Origin: RUG334 sp045599645
Lineage (GTDB): Bacteria > Muiribacteriota > Ozemobacteria > Ozemobacterales > Ozemobacteraceae
Assembly: GCA_045599645.1 (NCBI GenBank)
Contig: JAZRWI010000004.1
Location: forward strand, 124,001-188,000
DNA: 64,000 bases
Direction of reading: 5' to 3'
The notes under the pieces are model-generated. The model did no database searches, was not told where the DNA came from, and saw only the letters and a list, made by a program, of their open reading frames with translations. A program made the translations under genes and the position numbers. Below, piece after piece: positions 51,003-60,062 of the stretch (the first letter of the stretch is position 1; the number at the start of each line of letters is the position of its first letter).

Positions 51003-54000
51003 ATGAGTCGCGACAGTAAAACCACACCATTAGCCATAGCAATTACTGGTATCGGCGGTATTTTTCCGGGAGCAGACAGTCTTGACGGCTTCTGGAAAAT
51101 GATAGCAGAAGCAAGAACAGCCGCCGAGGTTGTTCCTGATGGCCGTTGGCCGGAACCAGCAACAAGCTATCATGATACAAAGGTCGGTGCTCCAGATAAG
51201 GTTCTGTCGCCTAATAACTGTTCAATAAAGCATATTCCACAGAATTATGATGGAATTAATTTAAGTCTTGATTTCATCAAAACTCTCGATCCGCTCTATC
51301 AGATTGCATTGCAGGCCGGTAGAGACGCTTTCAAGGATTCTGTAACAGAAGGTCTGGATTTATCAAAGGTTCCTGTAATTATGGCAAACATTGTATTGCC
51401 AACAGATTCAACCTCAAATATAACCAGAAACCTTCATATGCAGCTTCTGAAAGCTGAAGCCGAAAATACTACAGCACCTATTTCTGAGCTATTCAAGGAT
51501 AACCCGTATAACCGCTATTCTGCAGAATTACCAGCAGGTCTGTTAGCAGCTGGCTTAGGTCTTGGCGGTGGGTGTTACACCCTTGATGCTGCATGCGCTT
51601 CTTCTCTCTATGCTATAAAGCTTGCATGTGAAGAATTAATCAGTGGTCGTGCTGATGCTGTTTTAACTGGTGGTGCGTCAAGACCTTCATCACAGTTTAC
51701 CCAGATGGGCTTTTCACAATTAAGAGCATTATCAAAGAGCGGAATCTGCCGTCCGTTCGATAAGCGCGCAGATGGTTTGCTAGTCGGAGAAGGCGCGGGC
51801 ATGTTCATGCTTAAACGCCTTGATGATGCTATAAAAGCCGGCGATAAAATATACGGTGTAATCCGTGGTATTGGTCTTTCCAATGATGTTGGCGGAAGTC
51901 TTTTAGCGCCGGACAAGGAAGGCCAGGTAAGAGCCATGAGAGCTGCTTATGCTCAGGCAAACTGGTCACCTTCAGACATTCAACTCATTGAATGTCACGG
52001 CACTGGGACCCCGAAAGGTGATGCTGTAGAAACCAGCAGTATAAAAGAAATTCTTGCGGGAACTAATTCCAAAGGTTGTGTAATTGGTTCTGTAAAATCT
52101 AATGTCGGCCATTTACTAACAGCGGCAGGTGCAGCGGGTTTGATGAAGCTTGTTCTTTCTCTAAAGAATAAACAACTGCCACCAACAGCCGGCTATGAAA
52201 TACCTGACGAAAGACTTGGCCTTGAAGGAACCCCAATAAAGATTCTTCAGAAGCCTATAGACTGGAATCCGGCTTCAGAAGGAGAACCACGCCGTTGTGC
52301 ATTGAGTGCTTTTGGCTTTGGTGGTATAAACGGTCACGTTTTAATTGAAGAATATTTAAAAGATAAGACTTCAACAGAAGGTAATTATTTCAATAGCAAG
52401 CCCTCAGAAATTGCCATTGTTGCCATGGATGCAACAGTAGGTTCTCTTAATGGACTTAAGGAATTTCAGCATGCAGTTTTAAATTGTGAATCTGCTAAGA
52501 AGCCTGTATCAGAAAAACGTCGTCTGACAAATCAAGATATTCCCTGGTTGAAGGAAGGCGCGTTTATTGATGAAGTAAACATCACTCCAGGCGAATTCAA
52601 GATCTCTCCATTAGAAATACCTGAAATCCTGCCTCAGCAGCTTTTAATGCTAAAAACAGTTTCTAATGCAATAAAAGCATTAACAGGTAAACAGGCTGAC
52701 CGCCTTAAATGGGGCACATACATGGGAATCAGTCAGGATTTCGATGCTTCAAATTTCGCTTCACGCTGGGCTATAAAAAAAGATTCCAAAGCATTTGGTC
52801 TTGATAATAGAGACGAAAAAGAGCTTTGCGATGGAATCACCCCACCCCTTGACAATGCAAGAACTGTAGGTGCATTAGGCGGAATAGTAGCAAGCCGTAT
52901 TGCTAGAGAATACAGCATAGGTGGTCCTTCTCATACATTCTCAAGTGCTGAAAACTCTGGTCTCTCTGCATTAGAAGCAGCTACAAGAGCTTTACAGCGT
53001 GGTGAAATAGACACAGCTGTAGTTGGTGCTGTTGATTTTGCCGGTGATTTGCGCAATATGCTTGCAGCCGATAAGCTGAGACCATATTCTAGAAGCAATT
53101 CTTCAACTCCATTTGATAAATCATCTGATGGCGCATTTCCAGGTGAAGGTGCTGCAGCAGTAATACTTAAGCGCAAAGAAGATGCCTTAAAAGACGGAGA
53201 CAGGATATTTGCCATTGTTAAAGGCTTTGGTAAAGGAAGTTCTTCACATTTCAACGATTCGGCTTCTATCAAAAAAGCTTATTCAAAAGCTATCAATCAG
53301 GCTTGGAAGGAATCTGGATTTAATCCTCAGAATGCCGGTTTACTAGAAACCAATGGTAGTGGCTTTCCAGAAGAAGATAAACTTGAAGCAGAAGCTATTG
53401 CCGACTTCATGCCTGTTAGAGCAGATAATAAAGAAGATACCTTCAAAAATAACGACCAGTTGTGTGCCTTATCAAGCACCAAAATGGTTACCGGTCACAC
53501 TGGAGCAGCCTCTGGGCTGATTTCATTAGTAAAAGCAGCAATCTGCTTGCATCAGCAGATTCTACCAGCCTTTAAAACCTTACTGAATCCTATTGAAAGC
53601 ATTAGTGGACGTAAGGATGCATTCTTCACACCTAATCAGCCGCAATTCTGGCTTCGCAATAAAATCAGCGGTCCTAGAACTGCAGGTGTAAGCAGTATAG
53701 GCATTGATGGTTCTGTATATCACACAGTTCTTGAAGGCTTTGAAGAAGATACAAAGCTTTCAGAAGATGCTCAGAAGGCTACAAAGCTTTCTCGCCAATT
53801 CCCAATTGGAGAACCTGAAGACGCTATTTTCATAGTTGGTGGAAAAAGCCCATGTGATTTGCGTGAAAGAGTTTCTGCCCTTTGCAACCTTGAGTCAGAT
53901 AATATTCAGATGCTTGCCCGCGAATATTGGCAGCAGTGTCCGCCAAGACCAGAAAGCAGAATTTTCTGTTCTATAGTAGCAAGCTCTATTCCTGAATTGC

Positions 54001-57000
54001 ATAAAAGAGCCGAATTTGCAGTAAGACACCTTTATACAAAAGAAAATCAGCCAATAGTCCAAGGTCCTGAAGTAAATGACCGCATTTTCTTCGACCCGAA
54101 ACCAAAAGCTGCTGAAGGCAAGGTTTGTTTCGCTTTCCCAGGCTCTGGTAACCACTTCTTAGGTATGGGTCTGGAACTTGGTGCTACATGGCCTGAATTC
54201 CAAAGAAAGCTTGATGAGCAATATGAATTATTGGCAGCTCAATTTGGCGCTAGAAGAATAGCACCTTGGCGCCTTGCCTATGAAAAAGGCTGGGAAGACA
54301 AGGCTATGCTGGATTTGATTGATGATCATAATTCACTTGTTTTCAGTCACGTATCCTGCTGCTCGTTAGTTAGCGACGTTGTAAGAAGCTTCGGTATTGA
54401 GCCTCAGATAATAATGGGCTATAGTCTTGGTGAAACTGCCGGTAACTACGCAACCAGAACATGGACTAGCCGTGATGAAATGATTCGCAGAATGAGATGC
54501 TCAAATCTTTTCACAACAGAATTGATTGGTCGCTATAATTCTGCAAGAAAATATTGGGGTCTTGATGAAAAAGCCGATATAGACTGGTTGCTTGGAATGG
54601 TAACCTGCTCAGCAGCTGAAGTTGAAAAATACCTTGAGGATTACACTCAGGTTTATGTATTAATCATCAATACATCGGATGAATGTGTTATAGGTGGTAA
54701 CCGCCCACAGGTAGAAGACCTGGTTAAGAAGCTCAACAAGCCATTCTTCTCTTTAAGCGGTGTTTCATCAGTTCACTGCCCGGCTGCAATTCCTGTTGAA
54801 AAGCAGTATTACGATTTGCACTATTATGACAACACTAATCCTCCAGAAGGATTAACTTTCATTAGCAGCGCAAAGAGTATTGTATTTAAACCGACTCCAC
54901 ATGATGCAGCAGATTCTATCCGTCAGCATTGCATTGACAAGATTGATTTTCCGAAGGATGTTGAATTAGCATACAAAGAAGGCGCAAGAGTATTTCTTGA
55001 ACTTGGACCTAAGGGTTCAATGACAAGAATGATTAATGCTATTCTTAGCGACAGACCTCACTTTGCTCGCACTGCAATGATGTCTGGCCAGTCTCAGAGC
55101 ACTTCAATGCTTAAATTCATTGCTAACTGTGCTGCTGAAGGCATTAAGGTAAACCTTGACAACATCTATGGACCTGAAACTATAGCAGTTACTGCAGCAA
55201 GCAAATCAAAGATGAAGCCAGTCAGTGTTAAGACTGGTCATCAGGTTAAATTACCTGCCATCAGACGACAGATTATATCTGCAGTAGCAAAACAGCCCCA
55301 ACCAAGTCTGGAAGTTGCCAAATCGGTTAATACTACTAGTATTCATACTATTGCTCCAAAGCCAATAGTTACAGCAACAGCCAGTAAGCCGCCAGTTTCA
55401 CAAGGTTCGACCAAGACTATTGCACAGCTGAAACAGGAGTTTTATGATAAACGTAAGAAAGCTACAGATAGCAGAAGCTTACAGACAATATTTAAAAAGA
55501 AGAGTGAAAAAATGGACAACAAACTAATATCAGAATGGCTAAACGCACAGAACGCAACAGCTCAGGCTCATGAAGAATTCCTGAAGCTTAACAATGCCTT
55601 TGCTCAGGCTCAGGCAGCTCTTCTTACACAACAGTTGTCGCTTGCTCAGGGATTAACTCCTGAACAGCTTCAGCAGCTACAGCAGAATAAGACTGTTACA
55701 GTAAGCTATCAAGCTCCATCACCTGTTCAGCATAATCTTGCAAATAAACCTGTTCCATCTCAGAAAATGCCACAGCCATATAATGGCCCTGTATTCCTTG
55801 ATTGGAAGGGTTCAATGGAATTTGCAGTCGGTAAAATCGGTAAAGCATTAGGCGAATTCTTCGCTCCTATCGATAACCACCCAACACGTGTAAGACTTCC
55901 AGATATTCCTTTGAACTTCGTAGACAGAATTATTACTGTTGAAGGCGAAAAAGGGTCTTTGGGCAGTGGGCGCGTTGTAACAGAACATGACGTTTATCCG
56001 CAGGCCTGGTATCTTGATAACGACTGTATGCCTACAGGTCTTGCAGTAGAAGCAGGTCAAGCAGACCTTTTCCTGTCAGGCTGGCTTGGAATTGACTTTA
56101 AGACAAAGGGTATTGCAAAATACAGATTATTAGATGCAACAATCTCTTATCATGGTCCATTACCAAGACCAGGTGACACACTTCATTACGACATCCGCGT
56201 AGACCACTTTATCAGACAGGCTGATACATATTTATTCTTCTTCGAATATGACGGAAGCATCAACGGCCGCCATCTAATAACCATGAGAAACGGCTGTGCA
56301 GGCTTCTTCACAGACAAACAGCTTGCTGATGGCAAAGGTATTGTTTTAACTGATGACGACACAAGACAAGAATTAAAACCAGACCTTCCAGGCAGAGAAA
56401 ACCTTCCACAGATGGTTAAGGAATCATTCGATGACAACCGCCTTGCACTTCTCCGCAAGGGCGATTTGGAAGCAGCATTTGGTCCTCAGTTTGCAAATAT
56501 AGATATTTATCCTCATACTATTCCAGACGGTCAGATGAAGATGATAGACCGTATCACGGAAATCGACCCACACGGTGGACGCTTCGGTTTAGGCCGCATA
56601 AAAGCTGAAATAGACATTCCTAAGGACCCATGGTTCCTGACTCAGCATTTCTGTGACGACCAGGTTATGCCCGGCACCTTGATGTATGAATCATGCATGC
56701 AGTCTCTCAGAGTATTCCTTCTCAGAATGGGTTGGATAGCTCCTGCTCAGACCAGTGCTTTTGAACCGGTTCTTGGCGTTAAGAGCCAGCTGCGTTGCCG
56801 CGGTCAGGTTATAAAGGGCGTAAAACAGGCTCTTTATGATATTCAGATTAAAGAACTTGGCTATAATCCAGAACCTTATGCAATAGCTGACGCTCTTATG
56901 TTTGCAGACGGCAGACGTATTGTTCAGGTAACTAACATGAGCATACGCCTTACCGGCACTAACCGCCAGCAGCTTGAAGCCTTCTGGGCTAATAGACTCA

Positions 57001-58202
57001 ATGGCCGCCAGGCTGCTAGTTTACCTTCAACAACACAGACTGCAGCGGATCCAGAAATTTTACCAGCAATCTACACTGCCCAGCAGATTTATGAATATGC
57101 TATCGGTAAACCTTCTATCTGCTTCGGTGACGCTTTCAAGGAATATGACAATGGTAAGTTCCTTGCAAGACTTCCAAATCCACCGTTCCTGTTTGTCGAC
57201 CGTATTACAAAAGTCGATGCAGAATTTTTGAAAATCAAGACTGGTGGCACTGTTCAAGGTCAGTTCGATATAAAACCGGATCACTGGTTCTTTAAGTGTA
57301 ATAAAACTACAACAATTCCATTTGCAGTAATGCTGGAATTCCCGCTTCAGGTATGCGGCTGGTATTCTTGTTTTATGGGCTCTGCCAATGCAAGCAAGGA
57401 AGCTCTGCATTACCGTAATCTTGATGGTTCTGCTACACTTTATGAAGATGTAAACCAGAATTATGGCACTCTTACAGCTACAGTTAAATCTACAAAAGCT
57501 GCCAATGCCGGTGGTATGCTGATTCAATCATTTGACCTCCTCGTAACCAAGGGTGACAGGAAGATTTACGAAGGCAGCACCACATTTGGTTTCTTCTCTG
57601 AAGCAGCACTTGCAAACCAGGTTGGTCTCGTAGGCGCTAAGACCTATGAACCTACTGCTGAAGAAATGGCTAGAAGCATTGACTTCCCATTGGAAACAAC
57701 TGCTCCAGTAGACCCGACAGACTTGAATCACGATATACAGATGAATGGATTGAATCTGCCAGGTAAATGCTTCCTTATGATTGATAAGATTACTGCCTTT
57801 ATTCCTGATGGTGGTCCAAATGGCCTTGGCTTCATACGTGGCATTAATCAGGTTGATTCAACCCGCTGGTTCTTCAAGGCTCATTTCTATCAGGACCCTG
57901 TAATTCCAGGTTCTCTAGGTCTCGAATCCTATATGCAGCTCCTCAAGTGCGTAGCAATTCACAGATGGGGTAAGGAATTGGCCGGCAAAGCCTGTCACTA
58001 TCAACCGATGGCTGTCGGGCAGAAGCATACCTGGTCTTACCGCGGTCAGGTAATTCCAAAAGATAAGCTTGTCACCGTTGATGCTTGCATCACAAAGATT
58101 GATGACGCAACTCACACAATAGTAGCAGACGGCTTCCTCAAGGTCGATGGTCGCATAATCTATTCAATGAAAGACTTTGCACTAAGAGTCGCCTTGGATT
58201 AA
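51003..58202 (+). CDS. pfaC: PfaC-type synthase: KS-CLF-AT-psiDH-DH-psiDH-DH
   Basis: The protein has 2399 residues. Ketosynthase (8-460, Cys198 in D-A-A-C-A-S-S). Chain-length-factor-like KS (about 470-960) in which the active Cys is replaced by Glu650 (S-A-E-N-S-G-L). AT of PfaB type (about 1035-1370, Ser1141 in G-Y-S-L-G-E). A Gln/Ala-rich linker. Four FabA-like hot-dog segments (about 1600-2399): the second (His1882, H-F-C-D-D-Q-V-M-P-G) and fourth (His2294, H-F-Y-Q-D-P-V-I-P-G) keep catalytic residues; the first and third are degenerate. Marine PfaC lacks the AT, which sits in PfaB; the KS-CLF-AT-DH-DH order recalls myxobacterial Pfa3, here without an acyltransferase tail. Confidence 0.94.
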   Translation: MSRDSKTTPLAIAITGIGGIFPGADSLDGFWKMIAEARTAAEVVPDGRWPEPATSYHDTKVGAPDKVLSPNNCSIKHIPQNYDGINLSLDFIKTLDPLYQIALQAGRDAFKDSVTEGLDLSKVPVIMANIVLPTDSTSNITRNLHMQLLKAEAENTTAPISELFKDNPYNRYSAELPAGLLAAGLGLGGGCYTLDAACASSLYAIKLACEELISGRADAVLTGGASRPSSQFTQMGFSQLRALSKSGICRPFDKRADGLLVGEGAGMFMLKRLDDAIKAGDKIYGVIRGIGLSNDVGGSLLAPDKEGQVRAMRAAYAQANWSPSDIQLIECHGTGTPKGDAVETSSIKEILAGTNSKGCVIGSVKSNVGHLLTAAGAAGLMKLVLSLKNKQLPPTAGYEIPDERLGLEGTPIKILQKPIDWNPASEGEPRRCALSAFGFGGINGHVLIEEYLKDKTSTEGNYFNSKPSEIAIVAMDATVGSLNGLKEFQHAVLNCESAKKPVSEKRRLTNQDIPWLKEGAFIDEVNITPGEFKISPLEIPEILPQQLLMLKTVSNAIKALTGKQADRLKWGTYMGISQDFDASNFASRWAIKKDSKAFGLDNRDEKELCDGITPPLDNARTVGALGGIVASRIAREYSIGGPSHTFSSAENSGLSALEAATRALQRGEIDTAVVGAVDFAGDLRNMLAADKLRPYSRSNSSTPFDKSSDGAFPGEGAAAVILKRKEDALKDGDRIFAIVKGFGKGSSSHFNDSASIKKAYSKAINQAWKESGFNPQNAGLLETNGSGFPEEDKLEAEAIADFMPVRADNKEDTFKNNDQLCALSSTKMVTGHTGAASGLISLVKAAICLHQQILPAFKTLLNPIESISGRKDAFFTPNQPQFWLRNKISGPRTAGVSSIGIDGSVYHTVLEGFEEDTKLSEDAQKATKLSRQFPIGEPEDAIFIVGGKSPCDLRERVSALCNLESDNIQMLAREYWQQCPPRPESRIFCSIVASSIPELHKRAEFAVRHLYTKENQPIVQGPEVNDRIFFDPKPKAAEGKVCFAFPGSGNHFLGMGLELGATWPEFQRKLDEQYELLAAQFGARRIAPWRLAYEKGWEDKAMLDLIDDHNSLVFSHVSCCSLVSDVVRSFGIEPQIIMGYSLGETAGNYATRTWTSRDEMIRRMRCSNLFTTELIGRYNSARKYWGLDEKADIDWLLGMVTCSAAEVEKYLEDYTQVYVLIINTSDECVIGGNRPQVEDLVKKLNKPFFSLSGVSSVHCPAAIPVEKQYYDLHYYDNTNPPEGLTFISSAKSIVFKPTPHDAADSIRQHCIDKIDFPKDVELAYKEGARVFLELGPKGSMTRMINAILSDRPHFARTAMMSGQSQSTSMLKFIANCAAEGIKVNLDNIYGPETIAVTAASKSKMKPVSVKTGHQVKLPAIRRQIISAVAKQPQPSLEVAKSVNTTSIHTIAPKPIVTATASKPPVSQGSTKTIAQLKQEFYDKRKKATDSRSLQTIFKKKSEKMDNKLISEWLNAQNATAQAHEEFLKLNNAFAQAQAALLTQQLSLAQGLTPEQLQQLQQNKTVTVSYQAPSPVQHNLANKPVPSQKMPQPYNGPVFLDWKGSMEFAVGKIGKALGEFFAPIDNHPTRVRLPDIPLNFVDRIITVEGEKGSLGSGRVVTEHDVYPQAWYLDNDCMPTGLAVEAGQADLFLSGWLGIDFKTKGIAKYRLLDATISYHGPLPRPGDTLHYDIRVDHFIRQADTYLFFFEYDGSINGRHLITMRNGCAGFFTDKQLADGKGIVLTDDDTRQELKPDLPGRENLPQMVKESFDDNRLALLRKGDLEAAFGPQFANIDIYPHTIPDGQMKMIDRITEIDPHGGRFGLGRIKAEIDIPKDPWFLTQHFCDDQVMPGTLMYESCMQSLRVFLLRMGWIAPAQTSAFEPVLGVKSQLRCRGQVIKGVKQALYDIQIKELGYNPEPYAIADALMFADGRRIVQVTNMSIRLTGTNRQQLEAFWANRLNGRQAASLPSTTQTAADPEILPAIYTAQQIYEYAIGKPSICFGDAFKEYDNGKFLARLPNPPFLFVDRITKVDAEFLKIKTGGTVQGQFDIKPDHWFFKCNKTTTIPFAVMLEFPLQVCGWYSCFMGSANASKEALHYRNLDGSATLYEDVNQNYGTLTATVKSTKAANAGGMLIQSFDLLVTKGDRKIYEGSTTFGFFSEAALANQVGLVGAKTYEPTAEEMARSIDFPLETTAPVDPTDLNHDIQMNGLNLPGKCFLMIDKITAFIPDGGPNGLGFIRGINQVDSTRWFFKAHFYQDPVIPGSLGLESYMQLLKCVAIHRWGKELAGKACHYQPMAVGQKHTWSYRGQVIPKDKLVTVDACITKIDDATHTIVADGFLKVDGRIIYSMKDFALRVALD

Positions 58203-58220
58203 TAGTTAGCCGATTGTTTT

Positions 58221-58277
58221 TATAGCCCCTGGATCTTAGTTCTAATCTTGAAAGTAAGATTTAGGGGCTATATTTAT
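58221..58277 (+). terminator. Hairpin terminator after pfaC
   Basis: TATAGCCCCT (58221-58230) pairs with AGGGGCTATA (58263-58272), with an inner AATCTT/AAGATT stem, followed by TTTAT. It marks the end of the pfaA-pfaC unit. Confidence 0.7.
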
Positions 58278-58444
58278 AACCGACTATACTTTTATAAATT
58301 TTCAATTTTTTATAATTTTTTTAAACAAAATCCTGATTAAATACTTATTATAAAAGATTGAATTTTCTTCTTGTTTATTAAAGGAATAATAAGCCGATTC
58401 TTATCTTTATAAAACCTATCAAAACTTAAGTCAGGAGCAAATAT

Positions 58445-59137
58445 ATGTCAGAAAATACACCAGGTATCCAAAAAGACGGATTAGGAAGATTCTTTGTTAA
58501 ACTGATAAGTTTAATAATAGCATTTATTATTTGCTGGCAGTTTGCAATCCATACAGCCATGGTAGCCTACAATAGTTTAACTGGCGAAGTAAGAAAATCA
58601 ATAACAAACTATATTTCAGAATTTGGCAAAACCCACTTAGACAAAAAATTAGTAGTTTTAACTCAGGATGTGACTGTTGAAATTTCCAAGGAAATAGACA
58701 ACCGCATACTATGGGACTGGGTTTCTGTCGGTTCAGCAAACTCAAAGTTCAAATTCATAGACAATAAAGTTCAATACTATGTTCCATTAAGTGAAATCAA
58801 AGATGACAGCGTATTTTATGACCCGCAGACCAGAACGGTAAAAATCATCTCACCAAAGGTTCGGATTGATAAAGATATGGTATCTGTTCAATCAGACCCG
58901 GCAAAGGTCATAAAAGAGGAAAATGGTTCATGGAGTCCGTTTGGTCCCAGCTTAAAAGATATTTCAAATGAAATTATGGCAGAAGTTAAAGAAGTGGTAA
59001 TAAGAGAGGGATACCATCAGTTTATCAGGGATAAAGCCCAGGCTGAAGCACAAAAAGCAGTAGAAGATTTCTTCAATGCAGCACTAAGCGAATTAATTAA
59101 GAAAGAAAACGTAAATCTACAGATTATACTTCCATAA
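58445..59137 (+). CDS. Single-pass membrane protein, DUF4230-like
   Basis: The protein has 230 residues with an N-terminal transmembrane helix (about 18-40) and an exported soluble part. The order of strands resembles DUF4230-like proteins: a hydrophobic anchor, L-V-V-L-T-Q-D-V-T-V-E, then V-Q-Y-Y-V-P-L-S-E-I, and I-I-S-P-K-V-R-I-D. A C-terminal helix rich in Ala/Glu follows (about 185-220). The function is unknown and the family call is by pattern only. It carries a GGAGC ribosome binding site and stands alone between pfaC and a toxin-antitoxin pair. Confidence 0.65.
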   Translation: MSENTPGIQKDGLGRFFVKLISLIIAFIICWQFAIHTAMVAYNSLTGEVRKSITNYISEFGKTHLDKKLVVLTQDVTVEISKEIDNRILWDWVSVGSANSKFKFIDNKVQYYVPLSEIKDDSVFYDPQTRTVKIISPKVRIDKDMVSVQSDPAKVIKEENGSWSPFGPSLKDISNEIMAEVKEVVIREGYHQFIRDKAQAEAQKAVEDFFNAALSELIKKENVNLQIILP

Positions 59138-59172
59138 CTTATATTTTTATTTAACAATATTACCAGCAGAAT

Positions 59173-59222
59173 AATTAAATTAAAATATTAACCAATATAT
59201 TGATTAATATTTTAATTTAATT
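59173..59222 (+). promoter_or_regulatory. Perfect 19-base inverted repeat before the toxin-antitoxin genes
   Basis: AATTAAATTAAAATATTAA (59173-59191) and TTAATATTTTAATTTAATT (59204-59222) are perfect reverse complements around a 12-base centre that itself contains CAATATATTG. Phd/YefM antitoxins bind palindromes near their promoter, so this is a likely autoregulatory operator. A -10 box (TATAAT) can be read just downstream, near 59223-59234. Confidence 0.6.
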
Positions 59223-59246
59223 ATAATTATAATAAAGGAGACATTT

Positions 59247-59597
59247 ATGAATTTATCATTAGCAGAGTTCACTGATAGACTAATACCAATTTCTGAATTC
59301 AGCCAGGGGAAAGCAAGCAAAATTTTTGCAGATGTTGCCAAAAATAATAACGAATATATTATATTAAAAAATAACCAACCAACTGCTGTAGTTATTTCTA
59401 TTCAGGAATATAAAAAAAATCAGGAAATGGTTCATAAATTAGAACAACTACTTGAACGTGTTGAAAACGCTAAACTGTTATCCTTAGCCCAAAAAAGAAA
59501 AAATGATAAAACCATTTCTTTTGATGAACTAGTAAAAAAAGAAGGCTTTTTGTTAGAAGAACTGGAAGAATTATCGGAGACAGTAGATTTTGAATAA
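59247..59597 (+). CDS. Phd/YefM-type antitoxin
   Basis: The protein has 116 residues. The N-terminal half has the Phd/YefM DNA-binding pattern: I-P-I-S-E-F-S-Q-G, then E-Y-I-I-L-K-N-N-Q-P-T-A-V-V-I-S-I-Q-E-Y. The charged, probably disordered C-terminal half (about 60-116) should wrap the toxin. AAAGGAG precedes the ATG. It overlaps the downstream toxin gene by eight bases, as expected for a co-translated pair. It should repress its own promoter at the palindrome just upstream. Confidence 0.88.
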   Translation: MNLSLAEFTDRLIPISEFSQGKASKIFADVAKNNNEYIILKNNQPTAVVISIQEYKKNQEMVHKLEQLLERVENAKLLSLAQKRKNDKTISFDELVKKEGFLLEELEELSETVDFE

Positions 59598-59958
59598 TCA
59601 ATGGAAAATCAAAATTTCTGATAAAGCAGTTAAAGACTATAAAAAGCTTGATTATTCATTAAAGAAACAAGTTCTTGCCGGGATATTAAAAGTATCGAAA
59701 TCACCATTACCAAGTCCCAACAGTTACGGCAAACCTCTTGGAAATAAGAGTGGAAACAACCTGACAGGCTTTTTTAAAATTAAATATAGAGGAATTGGCT
59801 TTAGAGTAGTTTATTCATTAGTCTTAGATAAACAAATTATGAATATAGTAGTGATTTCGGAAAGAGACGATGATTATTCTTATAAATTAGCAGCCTCATT
59901 ATACAAAAAATATGGTGAATCAATTTTCACAGACATTTTTGACGATTTTTTATCATAA
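59590..59958 (+). CDS. RelE/YoeB-like toxin
   Basis: The protein has 122 residues and starts at TTG within the antitoxin gene (eight-base overlap). It has the RelE/ParE fold pattern: W-K-I-K-I-S-D-K-A-V-K-D-Y-K-K-L-D near the N-terminus, Y-G-K-P-L-G-N-K-S-G, K-I-K-Y-R-G-I-G-F-R-V-V-Y, and V-V-I-S-E-R-D-D-D at the end of the sheet. Members are usually ribosome-dependent mRNA endonucleases. The Y-R-x-x-F-R-V-V-Y segment is well kept, so it may be active. It is somewhat longer than typical RelE (about 95), with an extra C-terminal helix. Confidence 0.85.
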   Translation: MNNQWKIKISDKAVKDYKKLDYSLKKQVLAGILKVSKSPLPSPNSYGKPLGNKSGNNLTGFFKIKYRGIGFRVVYSLVLDKQIMNIVVISERDDDYSYKLAASLYKKYGESIFTDIFDDFLS

Positions 59959-60062
59959 GTATTAAGGCATAAGAATTAAGATATAAGTGTTACATACTTT
60001 ATACTTGCATTATTGAGAGTTATTTTTTAGTATAGAGTATTATTTTAATTCGTGAGGCAATT

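Noticed and set aside
54100..55130. Separate pfaB gene
   Set aside because: The AT domain is in the middle of the uninterrupted pfaC frame, not a separate gene.
57060..57527. 155-codon minus-strand open frame inside pfaC
   Set aside because: It is antisense to well-conserved hot-dog coding sequence and resembles no protein; a shadow frame.
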